This document shows positions 44,588 to 52,089 of a stretch of DNA of 64,000 nt, piece after piece; the stretch's first letter is position 1, and the number at the start of each line of letters is the position of its first letter. The DNA is taken from assembly GCA_023265455.1 (NCBI GenBank), contig JAHFTQ010000009.1, forward strand, positions 1 to 64,000. Direction: 5' to 3'. The stretch comes from Parachlamydiales bacterium. GTDB lineage: Bacteria > Chlamydiota > Chlamydiia > Chlamydiales > Rhabdochlamydiaceae. A program made the position numbers and the translations under genes. The notes beneath the pieces were generated by a model. The model saw nothing but the letters and a program-made list of their open reading frames with translations. It searched no databases and was not told the DNA's origin.

Positions 44588-45439
44588 ATGAAACATCTTC
44601 TAAAAATAGCTCTTTTTGTCCTGGGATTCTTTGCTGTGGCACGCTTTTGCAAAATTCAGACGGACTCCTTCACCATTGCACGCATCTCCTCTTCTCTAAC
44701 TTACAACCCCACTTGGGATGTCCCACCTCTTTCTCCTGAAGAGACCGCCGACCTAAAAAAAACTCTCGACCAACCCTATTTTTATCTCTCCAAAGGAGCT
44801 CAAGCTTTTGTTTTTGCCTCTCAAGATGGTCAGTATGTGATTAAATTTTTCCGTCATCATCATATGAGCGCTCCTTTTTGGCTTAAACACCTACCCTTTA
44901 AGTGGGCACGCCAAAGCGCCCTCAAAAAAAAATCCAAGCTTGCAAAAGATTTCAGCAGCTATAAAATCGCCTACGATCGATTTAAAAATCAGACCGGCCT
45001 TCTCTTCCTTCACCTGAACAAAACCTCCGATCATTACCCCACCTTGGATCTTGTCGACAAACTCGGGATCCACCACCCTATCCCCTTGGATCAATATGAA
45101 TTTCTTATCCAAAAAAGAGCCTCTCTTGTCTATCCCGCACTTGAAACCATGATCCAAAATAAAGACATCGCTCAGGCCAAAGAAGCTCTTTCAGGCCTTG
45201 TCCATCTGCTTGCCGATCGTATGCACCAAGGGATCTTTGACAAAGACCCCGACCTGAACACCAACTTTGGCCTCATTGGCACCCAGCCCATCCAAATCGA
45301 TTTTGGTAGATACAAAACCAGAGCTCCTGGCTTCGACAGACAAGAAATCATCCGCATCACCGACCATTTGCACCAATGGCTCATGGTACGCTCCCCCGAA
45401 CTCGACGAACACCTCCGCCACACAATCAACTCTTTATAA
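44588..45439 (+). CDS. Membrane-anchored kinase-like protein, copy 1
   Basis: A 283-residue member of a four-gene family. An N-terminal membrane helix (LLKIALFVLGFFAVARFC, residues 4-21) leads to a soluble domain. A flexible loop GAQAFVFASQDGQYVIKFF (about 70-88) has the strand-loop-strand of a kinase N-lobe, with lysine 86. A hinge-like FLIQKRA follows at about 172-178. FDKDPDLNTNFG (217-228) resembles a catalytic loop with Asp218/Asp220 and Asn226, and QIDFGR (236-241) resembles the DFG metal-binding motif. These residues repeat in the paralogs at 47068, 47900 and 48601. Substrate and activity are unknown. ATG 44588 has weak ribosome-binding sequence. Confidence 0.7.
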   Translation: MKHLLKIALFVLGFFAVARFCKIQTDSFTIARISSSLTYNPTWDVPPLSPEETADLKKTLDQPYFYLSKGAQAFVFASQDGQYVIKFFRHHHMSAPFWLKHLPFKWARQSALKKKSKLAKDFSSYKIAYDRFKNQTGLLFLHLNKTSDHYPTLDLVDKLGIHHPIPLDQYEFLIQKRASLVYPALETMIQNKDIAQAKEALSGLVHLLADRMHQGIFDKDPDLNTNFGLIGTQPIQIDFGRYKTRAPGFDRQEIIRITDHLHQWLMVRSPELDEHLRHTINSL

Positions 45440-45445
45440 GCACCT

Positions 45446-45612
45446 AGTTTCATCTGCGCAGAGGCACTGCGCGCAAAGCATGAGGCGCAGAGTACGCAGA
45501 GAAAGAAATTAAAAAAAAGGAAACTTCTGACTGGGCGAAGCCCAGCAAAATGCCATCTCTGCGTACTCTGCGCCTCGGACCTTGCGCGCAGCGCCTCTGC
45601 GCAGATGAAACT
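45446..45612. mobile_element. Deleted derivative of the GxxExxY inverted-repeat element
   Basis: An inverted repeat with ends AGTTTCATCTGCGCAGAGGC... and complement, and arms of about 60 bp matching GCGCTGCGCGC and GAGGCGCAGAG blocks of the element at 173-802. The interior keeps AAAAAAGGAAA, equivalent to the leader before the GxxExxY start, joined directly to GACTGGGCGAAGCCC, equivalent to the gene's last codons. So the coding part has been deleted, leaving a 167-bp MITE-like remnant. It lies after the first kinase-like gene and before the Fic gene. Confidence 0.75.
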
Positions 45613-45672
45613 CTCACTCTTAATTAGGAAAGGCCATTGCTTGAGTCCCCAGCTGCAATTAAAGGCGTTTCT

Positions 45673-45764
45673 ACCACGGAGATCACAGAGTACACGGAGA
45701 AAGCTAGGAAAAACGAGAAACAATCCTTCGGGTCCCCCTCTGTGTACTCTGTGATCTCCGTGGT
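45673..45764. mobile_element. Short palindromic element (ACCACGGAGATCACAGAG ends)
   Basis: The arms ACCACGGAGATCACAGAGTA (45673-45692, and on to about 45700) and their complement ending at 45764 match almost perfectly around a 35-bp centre. A lone right end of the same kind, CTCTGCGCTTTGTGATCTCCGTGGT, is at 57946-57970. It has no gene and looks like a non-autonomous repeat. It lies in the 500 bp between the first kinase-like gene and the Fic gene; besides the two elements and the operator, I see nothing else there. Confidence 0.7.
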
Positions 45765-45858
45765 AAAAATGTATTTTTTGATAAACATCGTTTTAGAATC
45801 CGCACTATCACGCGGTTTTTTTGTAGCACATAACACATTATAAACCAATAGGATATAT

Positions 45859-45913
45859 ATCCAATGTATACTAAAATGGCATTTTAGTATACATTGGATG
45901 GAAGATGTATACT
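45859..45913. promoter_or_regulatory. 41-bp palindromic operator plus half-site upstream of fic
   Basis: Bases 45859-45878 (starting ATCCAATGTATACTAAAA) and 45880-45899 are perfect complements around a single central base. A further ATGTATACT half-site is at 45905-45913, and the Fic ATG is at 45939. Long perfect palindromes next to a start codon are typical repressor sites. The C-terminal helix-turn-helix of the Fic protein is the natural candidate to bind it, giving autoregulation. Confidence 0.7.
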
Positions 45914-45938
45914 GAATTTACAACCCCGTGATTTTTAA

Positions 45939-47078
45939 ATGCTTATAGGACATTATCAGCAGCAACCGGCCAACTATAAGGCCTTCATTCCCCTCCCTTT
46001 TCCTCCTCAAGAAGGAATGACCATCTCCCCTGCAATCGCTGCAAAACATGCAGAAGCGTTGTATTCACTGGGGAAACTGGATGGAATCGCTCAACTATTG
46101 CCAGACAAAAACTTTTTCCTGCTCATGTTTTTAAGAAAAGAGGCCGCTAGCTCCAGTCAGATAGAGGGCACTCAAGCAACAATGGAAGATGCTATTGAAG
46201 CAGAAGTATCCCCGCGCTCAGCTCTCCCTGCAGATGTCGATGACATCATCCATTATGTTAAAGCATTAAACCATGGCCTTGAACTTTTTAAAACAATCCC
46301 TCTTTCTGTGCGCCTGATGACCGAGATGCACAGAATTTTAATGGAGGGAAGTCGGTCAACCCAAAATCCGTATCCCGGCGAGTTTCGAAGGTCACAAAAC
46401 TGGATCTCTGGAACAACACCCAGTAATGCCCTTTTTGTTCCCCCGCCTCCCCATGAGATCTCCCGTTGCTTGGGGGATCTAGAAAAATTCATCCACTCAA
46501 AAAATGACGGCTATCTCCCCCTCATCAAAGCTGGGTTAATCCATGCTCAATTTGAGACCATTCACCCTTTTACCGACGGCAATGGTCGTACAGGACGGCT
46601 TCTCATTACCATGTTCCTCTGGCAAGAAAAACTGTTGGAATCTCCGATTCTTTATCTATCCGATTTTTTTAAAAAACATCAAAACCTCTATTACACCCGT
46701 CTTCAAAAATACCATTCAGAGCCCGCAGACATTGAGGGTTGGTTAGATTTTTTTCTCGAGGGAATCAGAGCAACCGCCACTTCAGCTATCGAAGTCGCCA
46801 AAGAAATCAACCAGCTACGTGAGCAAGATATGGCCAAACTACAAAAATTAGGAAAAGCATCGGCTGAAACCGGTATAGACCTCCTGCGAAATTTATATCA
46901 GCAACCGATTGTCGATGTTGCCAAAATTCAAGAGTGGACAGGGTTTACACGTGCAGGAGCTCAAAAAGTGATCGATCGTTTTATTCAAATGGAAATCCTC
47001 AAAGAGCACAACCCTGATAAAACCTACTCCAAGACCTACGAATACAATTCCTACCTGAAACTTTTTTATGCTAGTTAA
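45939..47078 (+). CDS. Fic-domain AMP-transferase with HTH tail
   Basis: A 379-residue Fic protein. The Fic_N-type start (FIPLPFPPQEGMT) is followed by the inhibitory helix motif SSQIEGTQ (about 69-76, the [S/T]xxxE[G/N] pattern) and the catalytic HPFTDGNGRTGR (about 209-220). The C-terminal winged-helix (DVAKIQEWTGFTRAGAQKVIDRFIQMEIL) is about 326-354. Members transfer AMP to protein hydroxyls and are restrained by the inhibitory glutamate, which is present here. The last 11 bases overlap the second kinase-like gene, and the operator at 45859 lies upstream. Chlamydial Fic proteins occur as toxins or effectors, and the DNA-binding tail favours self-regulation. Confidence 0.92.
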   Translation: MLIGHYQQQPANYKAFIPLPFPPQEGMTISPAIAAKHAEALYSLGKLDGIAQLLPDKNFFLLMFLRKEAASSSQIEGTQATMEDAIEAEVSPRSALPADVDDIIHYVKALNHGLELFKTIPLSVRLMTEMHRILMEGSRSTQNPYPGEFRRSQNWISGTTPSNALFVPPPPHEISRCLGDLEKFIHSKNDGYLPLIKAGLIHAQFETIHPFTDGNGRTGRLLITMFLWQEKLLESPILYLSDFFKKHQNLYYTRLQKYHSEPADIEGWLDFFLEGIRATATSAIEVAKEINQLREQDMAKLQKLGKASAETGIDLLRNLYQQPIVDVAKIQEWTGFTRAGAQKVIDRFIQMEILKEHNPDKTYSKTYEYNSYLKLFYAS

Positions 47079-47928
47079 TTGGTTAAAACGCTCCTTCTAC
47101 ATCATTCTCTTTCTCGCTGTATTCAACACCCTCGAACACGTTTGCCATAAGATCACCGACGGCTTTACGCTCTCCCGCATCCAATTCGATGCCAAAGATA
47201 CACGCCCTGCTAACCCCGACCCTGCAACCTTCGCAATGCTCGATCAGCCCTATCACTACTTCAACTGCGGTCACCAATGCTTCGCTTTCATTTCTAACGA
47301 TGGCCATTACATTCTTAAATTCTTTAAATATACCCGTCACACACCTCCTGCTTGGACAGCTCACATCCCCCTTCTTAACCGATTCAAATCCTTAAGACCT
47401 GAACGCATCAAGAAAATCACTTGGAAAAAAAATCGCGATTTTCAAGGGTATCAACTCGCCTTTGACCGCTTCCGAGAGCAAACCGGCATCCTCTCCCTTC
47501 ACCTGAATCCCACTTCTTCCGGATATCCTACCATTACCCTCTATGATAAACTTAAGATCCGCCACACTCTAGATCTCAACACCGCCCCTTTCGTTCTTCA
47601 AATCAAAGCCTCTCCAACTTACCCCACATTTTCTTCTTGGCTAGAGGCCGGTGATTACGACAAAGTCCGTAGTGGAATTTCTCGCATCATCGCTCTTTGC
47701 GCAGAGCGCCTCCACCTCCAAATCCTTGACGAAGACGTTCACCTCTATTGTAATTTCGGCTTCGTCGGAGAAACCCCCATCCAAATAGATCCCGGCCGTT
47801 TTTCTATGAGTCCTTCTCCAATCTCTCCTGAAAAACTTACACCATTTGTTAAAGAACTCCAAGAATGGTTTGCTCAACATTACCCACCTTTAGCCCCCTA
47901 TGTCGAAGCCTGTGCGAACTCTTATTAA
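47068..47928 (+). CDS. Membrane-anchored kinase-like protein, copy 2
   Basis: A 286-residue paralog starting at ATG 47068, 11 bases inside the Fic gene. The anchor is WLKRSFYIILFLAVFNTL (5-22). Then come a GHQCFAFISNDGHYILKFFK loop with Lys84, the hinge-like FVLQIKA (about 175-181), the loop LDEDVHLYCNFG (about 220-231) with Asp221/Asp223 and Asn229, and QIDPGRF (about 239-245), where Phe of DFG is Pro. Sequence agreement with copy 1 is strongest in these motifs and in EQTG(I/L)LSLHLN and LYDKLKIRHTLDL. It is followed by copy 3 with a 29-base overlap. No catalytic activity can be claimed. Confidence 0.7.
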   Translation: MLVNWLKRSFYIILFLAVFNTLEHVCHKITDGFTLSRIQFDAKDTRPANPDPATFAMLDQPYHYFNCGHQCFAFISNDGHYILKFFKYTRHTPPAWTAHIPLLNRFKSLRPERIKKITWKKNRDFQGYQLAFDRFREQTGILSLHLNPTSSGYPTITLYDKLKIRHTLDLNTAPFVLQIKASPTYPTFSSWLEAGDYDKVRSGISRIIALCAERLHLQILDEDVHLYCNFGFVGETPIQIDPGRFSMSPSPISPEKLTPFVKELQEWFAQHYPPLAPYVEACANSY

Positions 47929-48616
47929 AACATCTCTCTTCCTCCTCATCTTCGCCCTCACCTACCACTTCTGTGATAAAGCCACCTGGGGATTTACCAC
48001 AGCACGTCTTCACACGACCCAAGATCTGGGACTTTCCAACCACACCGATCCCACTCCCTATCTCCAACAAAAATTCTACCTCCGCGATCAAGGCGGGCAA
48101 TCGTACATCTTTTTTTCTGAAGATGGCACCATCGTCCTCAAGCTCTTCAAAGACATGCCCCGCCCTTGGCTGATCCTTCCCCACTATCAACAAAAAAAAA
48201 TCGGCAAGCTCCGTCGCACCCTCACGGGCTACGCTCTGGCCTTCGAGCGCATCCCCCATGATACCGCTCTTCTTTCCCTTCACTTAAAACCCAGCTCTAC
48301 ACCCCTTCCTGCCACTCTCATCGACCGCCTTCACATCGCCCATACCATCGATCTTTCTTCCACCTACTTCATCCTCCAAAAACGCGCTGAGCCCCTCTCC
48401 TCCCGTCCTCTTCCCCTATCTCAACTTCATCAGCTCATGAGTCGCCTCTGCCTAGCCCATATTTCCGACCACGACCCTCGCCTCCACCTCAATCTCGGTT
48501 GGGTCGGTCAAGAGCTTATTTTTGTTGATCCCGGCAGATTTGTGGATGATCCTAACCCCTCCTCGGACCTGCCTGACAAATTTTTACAACTCGTCAGCCC
48601 ATGCGACGCCTCTTAG
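47900..48616 (+). CDS. Membrane-anchored kinase-like protein, copy 3 (short)
   Basis: The shortest member, 238 residues, with anchor IKTSLFLLIFALTYHFC (about 9-25). Motifs: GGQSYIFFSEDGTIVLKLFK with Lys81, hinge-like YFILQKRA (about 156-163), SDHDPRLHLNLG (about 189-200) with Asp190/Asp192 and Asn198, and FVDPGRF (about 208-214). The stretch between Lys and hinge is about 15 residues shorter than in copy 1, and the C-terminal helices after DPGRF are nearly absent, so this copy may be shrinking. It overlaps copy 2 by 29 and copy 4 by 16 bases. Confidence 0.65.
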   Translation: MSKPVRTLIKTSLFLLIFALTYHFCDKATWGFTTARLHTTQDLGLSNHTDPTPYLQQKFYLRDQGGQSYIFFSEDGTIVLKLFKDMPRPWLILPHYQQKKIGKLRRTLTGYALAFERIPHDTALLSLHLKPSSTPLPATLIDRLHIAHTIDLSSTYFILQKRAEPLSSRPLPLSQLHQLMSRLCLAHISDHDPRLHLNLGWVGQELIFVDPGRFVDDPNPSSDLPDKFLQLVSPCDAS

Positions 48617-49398
48617 TCCTTTGCTTGATTTTTGTTCTTGCAAAATTCTGCCTTTGGCAGACTAGAGGGTTTTTCCTTGCTAAAATGCTCTCCTCTTCAC
48701 ACACACCCAAAGATCCTCCTGAAATAACTCTGACCTTTCTCGGCTCCGGTCACCAATTTTATGTCTTTGAAACCCCTGACCCTGCTTACGTCATTAAGTT
48801 TGTCAAATTCAGCCGCCGCACCCCCCTACCTTGGCTTGAAAAACTTCCCCTTCCTTCTCCACTCAGCACTTGGCGAAATATCTATCTTGCAAAACGAGCT
48901 AACCGCTTAGCTCACCTACAACAAAGCGCTGCCCTTGCACTCCAACGCATCCCTCTTCAAACCGGCCTCCTTCCGACCCCTTCTCTTCCCCCTTCCATCA
49001 CCCTCATCGACAAATTGGGCATCCTTCACAACATCAACCCTTCCCATACCCTCTTCTTTCTTCAACAGAAAGCCACTCCGTTCACCGACTATTTCAATGC
49101 ACATCCCTCCGAATCCCTCATCGACTCCTATATTCAAACCATCGTCTCCCAATGCCGCAAAGGCCTTTGCAATCTCGATCCCCTCACCGAGCGTAATTAC
49201 GGCGTTGTTAATGAACGTGTGATCATTCTCGATATCGGCTCCTTTCTTCCCCATTCCAAGCTCAACACCCCCATCGGCCTTAAGCGCCAAATTTTCTTAG
49301 AGCTCCTTCCCCTTCGCGAATGGCTCCAAAAGCACCATCCCCAACACCTTCCCTACTTCGATGCTTGTCTAAAAAAAACAATAGAGAATATGCTGTAG
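48601..49398 (+). CDS. Membrane-anchored kinase-like protein, copy 4
   Basis: A 265-residue paralog with anchor LLVLCLIFVLAKFCLW (4-19). Motifs: GSGHQFYVFETPDPAYVIKFVKF with Lys66, hinge-like FFLQQKA (about 152-158), CNLDPLTERNYG (about 190-201) with Asp193 and Asn199, and ILDIGSF (about 209-215), a more degenerate DxG than in the other copies (Ser replaces Arg). The first D of the D-x-D pair seen in the other copies is Asn here. Hsp20 follows after 22 bp. Degeneration suggests a relaxed or pseudo-kinase role. Confidence 0.65.
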   Translation: MRRLLVLCLIFVLAKFCLWQTRGFFLAKMLSSSHTPKDPPEITLTFLGSGHQFYVFETPDPAYVIKFVKFSRRTPLPWLEKLPLPSPLSTWRNIYLAKRANRLAHLQQSAALALQRIPLQTGLLPTPSLPPSITLIDKLGILHNINPSHTLFFLQQKATPFTDYFNAHPSESLIDSYIQTIVSQCRKGLCNLDPLTERNYGVVNERVIILDIGSFLPHSKLNTPIGLKRQIFLELLPLREWLQKHHPQHLPYFDACLKKTIENML

Positions 49399-49420
49399 TC
49401 ATCTTAAGAAGAAGGTTATT

Positions 49421-49849
49421 ATGCCCCGCAAAATGCCACCCCGCTCTCTCTGGTCCTTTCCGATGGTTCGGTTTCCGTTCTCGCTTTTAGAAGAAGACGA
49501 AGAGGGCTGGATGGAAAATTTTAGCGAACCTTCAGGCCTATCTGTTTCCGAAGATGAAAATCAGGTCTACATTGAAGCCGCTGTTCCCGGTCTTAAACCC
49601 GAAGAAATAGAAATGACTTTCGACAAAGGAATCGTCTGGATCAAAGGCGAAAAAAAAGAAGAAGCTGGCGACAAAAACAAAAAGTTCTACCGCAAAGCTC
49701 TCAGCACCTTTTCCTATCGGATCGCCGTTCCTGGCAACATCGATGAATCAAAGCATCCTGAAGCCGTTTGTAAAAACGGCATTCTCCGCGTCATCTTTTC
49801 CAAAACCACCAAAACTCAACCCAAAAAAATCGCCATCAAAGAACTATAA
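49421..49849 (+). CDS. Small heat shock protein (Hsp20)
   Basis: A 142-residue alpha-crystallin-type chaperone. The domain runs from about residue 40 to the end: EPSGLSVSEDENQVYIEAAVPGLKPEEIEMTFDKGIVWIKGEKKEE, FYRKALSTFSYRIAVPGNID and KNGILRVIFSKTT, close to the A-x-x-x-n-G-v-L motif. Holdase of unfolded proteins, ATP-independent. ATG 49421 is preceded by AAGAAGGTTATT, a good site. It lies 22 bp after the kinase-like copy 4, so it could share the same transcript. No heat-shock promoter element is apparent. Confidence 0.92.
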   Translation: MPRKMPPRSLWSFPMVRFPFSLLEEDEEGWMENFSEPSGLSVSEDENQVYIEAAVPGLKPEEIEMTFDKGIVWIKGEKKEEAGDKNKKFYRKALSTFSYRIAVPGNIDESKHPEAVCKNGILRVIFSKTTKTQPKKIAIKEL

Positions 49850-49915
49850 ATTTCTTGCTTTTTTAAACATCTCACTTTAAAATCGCTTACTATATTTTAC
49901 CCCTGGAGGCTTCTC

Positions 49916-51796
49916 ATGTCCGACCTATCATCTCCCACAGTTAAACCACCTATCCTTCCGCCTAGCTATGCTCAATATCTAGAAAGCAACTCTGACATTG
50001 CCAGGCTGTTGAAACAAGCTTATGACTGCAGTACAAGTACGAACTCCCTTGGATGTCGGCTTTATTCCATTTGCAACTGCAATACCGCACTTATTGCCGT
50101 CTCTTTCAACTTGTTAGGACGTATCGGTTACACATTTCAGACGTGCGTCTTGTTCCTCAACCCGGGTGAAAACTTTGCAGTTGGAGTAGAAAGAATTTCT
50201 AATGCCGTTAAAAATTGTAGAGGCCCCTGGGACCTCTTTTGGACACTTTCAGGCAAGTCCTGGGGCGCTCTCTCTGATCCTAAACGCATGTTCAAAGAGT
50301 TTGAAAATCTCACCAGTAACTTGAAAGAACAAGAAGCTAAGGCTCAAAAAAAGCTGATTCTTTTAACGGCAGAGGTAGAAGAAAAACGGACAACTCTTAA
50401 AACGTTACAGGATCAAGCGATGGAGCTAGATTCAAAGAAGGAATTAACCGAAAAAGCCCTTGAAGCACTCACTGCTAATGTATCAACTACCACGAAGCAG
50501 GTAGAGGCCCTTAAAACAACTCAAAACTCTCTGCAAAAAAATATAAATAGTCTTGAAAATGAAGAGCGCAATTTAGAAACCCGCATTGGGACCCTAAATA
50601 AACAAACAAGTGAATTAACCACACAGCAAGAGAAAAAAATTGCTGTATTAGGGACGACTAGTAATGAGCTTACAGTGTTAGTAAAATCTAAAGAAACTGA
50701 GCAAGCTAACCTGGATAGAATCCTTAAAGACTTACAAGCTTCTAGAGAAAGTCAAGTCACTCTTGGAAAAGAAGAATCACGGCTTAGAGACATCCAAACT
50801 CGCCTAAGCTCGGAGCAAGGACAGAAAGAAAAAGAAATCAATGAGCTCACAACAAAAATTAAACAACTGACAGAGCAATCCGAAAAGAGTCAGCAAACGA
50901 TTCAAGAACAGAAACTTGCAAATCAAAAACTGGCTATAGATATCAAAACTAATACAGATGAAATTAAACATCTCTCTACTGATAAAACTAGCCTCTCTAA
51001 GGAAGTAGAGACTCTTAAGGTTGAGAAAGATAAAATTCAAAACCTTATCACTCAAAAGAGCGCACTCGAAAATCAAGTCAAAGATCTGAAAAATCAGCTA
51101 GGAGACTTGCAGAAAAACCATCAAGGTACAACCCAAATCTATACTGAACTTGGAACTAAAAAAACAAAGCTGGAACAAGAGCTCCAAAGTCTTTCTACGC
51201 AACTCTCACAACGTTCGACCGAAAAATCTACGCTCGAACAAGAGGTCAGTAAACTTATCAGTCAAGAAACAAAATGTAAAAAAGAGCTAGCTTCTCTTCA
51301 AGCCGAACTTGAAGTAGCAAAAAAAGCCCGGACAGAACATGAGCAGCTCAAATCAGAAATTCTTGCGCTCACAACACAAAAAGAGGGGATTGAAAAATCT
51401 ATCGAAGGACTTAAAGCCCAATCCGAGGCTCAAGAAAAAGCGACAACCCGGATTGCCGAACAATATAAAGCTGTTTCAGATTCTCTAACCTCATCGGAGG
51501 GAAAATTAACCCAGCTAAATACAAAAATTCAAGAAAAAGAAGAGAGCCTCGCTACTCTAGAAACTAAAATCACTTCTCGAACGCAAGACCTTGCAACATT
51601 AAGAACTGGCATTCTAGAACAGCAACAAAAAGCAGCAGCCCTGAAACAGCAAGTAGCAGGACAGTCCCAGGGAAAAATGCGCCGCTCTGGCTCTGCCACC
51701 TCTCTATCAGGAAGTGCTGTAAGACCAACCAGTTCTTCACCCATACCGGAAGCCGCCTCCACTGGAAATTCCGGTGCTAACACCGAAAAAAATTAA
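49916..51796 (+). CDS. Long coiled-coil protein, 626 aa
   Basis: A short N-terminal region (residues 1-125) with a hydrophobic stretch (NTALIAVSFNLLGRIGYTFQTCVLFLNP, about 58-85) precedes a coiled coil of about 440 residues (130-570), rich in K/E/Q/L with regular heptads. The C-terminus is Ser/Ala/Pro-rich (SGSATSLSGSAVRPTSSSPIPEAAS). ATG 49916 is preceded by TGGAGGCTTCTC. The hydrophobic head and coiled-coil body recall chlamydial Inc-like proteins, but the bilobed pair of helices typical of Inc is not clear. Function unknown. A palindromic element lies 35 bp after the stop. Confidence 0.7.
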   Translation: MSDLSSPTVKPPILPPSYAQYLESNSDIARLLKQAYDCSTSTNSLGCRLYSICNCNTALIAVSFNLLGRIGYTFQTCVLFLNPGENFAVGVERISNAVKNCRGPWDLFWTLSGKSWGALSDPKRMFKEFENLTSNLKEQEAKAQKKLILLTAEVEEKRTTLKTLQDQAMELDSKKELTEKALEALTANVSTTTKQVEALKTTQNSLQKNINSLENEERNLETRIGTLNKQTSELTTQQEKKIAVLGTTSNELTVLVKSKETEQANLDRILKDLQASRESQVTLGKEESRLRDIQTRLSSEQGQKEKEINELTTKIKQLTEQSEKSQQTIQEQKLANQKLAIDIKTNTDEIKHLSTDKTSLSKEVETLKVEKDKIQNLITQKSALENQVKDLKNQLGDLQKNHQGTTQIYTELGTKKTKLEQELQSLSTQLSQRSTEKSTLEQEVSKLISQETKCKKELASLQAELEVAKKARTEHEQLKSEILALTTQKEGIEKSIEGLKAQSEAQEKATTRIAEQYKAVSDSLTSSEGKLTQLNTKIQEKEESLATLETKITSRTQDLATLRTGILEQQQKAAALKQQVAGQSQGKMRRSGSATSLSGSAVRPTSSSPIPEAASTGNSGANTEKN

Positions 51797-51830
51797 TCAA
51801 TTTCAACAAGAGTTCGTACAATCCAACTTA

Positions 51831-51992
51831 TACCATTTTCAGAAAATAAAGTCATATTTTAGCTGCGTGAAAGCTGCCGCAATTCCACGATCGTAAGTGG
51901 GTTAGTATTAACTCAATACAAACCCACTTACGATCGTGAAATTGCGGCGCTTTGACGCGCTAAAATGTGGCTTTATTTTCTGGAAACGGTAT
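51831..51992. mobile_element. Nested palindromic element, second copy
   Basis: A 161-162-bp palindrome with outer arms TACCATTTTCAGAAAATAAAG and complement, and inner arms with ACGATCGTAAGTGGG. The centre is GTATTAACTCAATAC, flanked by AAACCC. It matches the element at 30344 in three blocks (GCGTGAAA, the centre, TTTGACGC), while arms differ completely yet stay complementary. TTA flanks both ends. No reading frame is disrupted: it lies between the coiled-coil gene and the next. Confidence 0.75.
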
Positions 51993-52089
51993 TAGCCCAT
52001 TCGAGCGTGGTATAGGTTGGATTGTGTTTGTTTTTAATTTAGGAAATCTTGTAAGCTCCCTCTCAAGATTTATTATTTAGGACAAGATT

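Noticed and set aside
45637..45848. Overlapping short reading frames on both strands in the palindrome upstream of fic
   Set aside because: They translate an inverted repeat, so both strands give open frames; no ribosome-binding site or homology is visible.
44588..49398. Classification of the kinase-like proteins as HipA or Fam20 members
   Set aside because: Only the general Lys, Asp/Asn and DxG order is visible; sequence is too divergent to name a family by eye.
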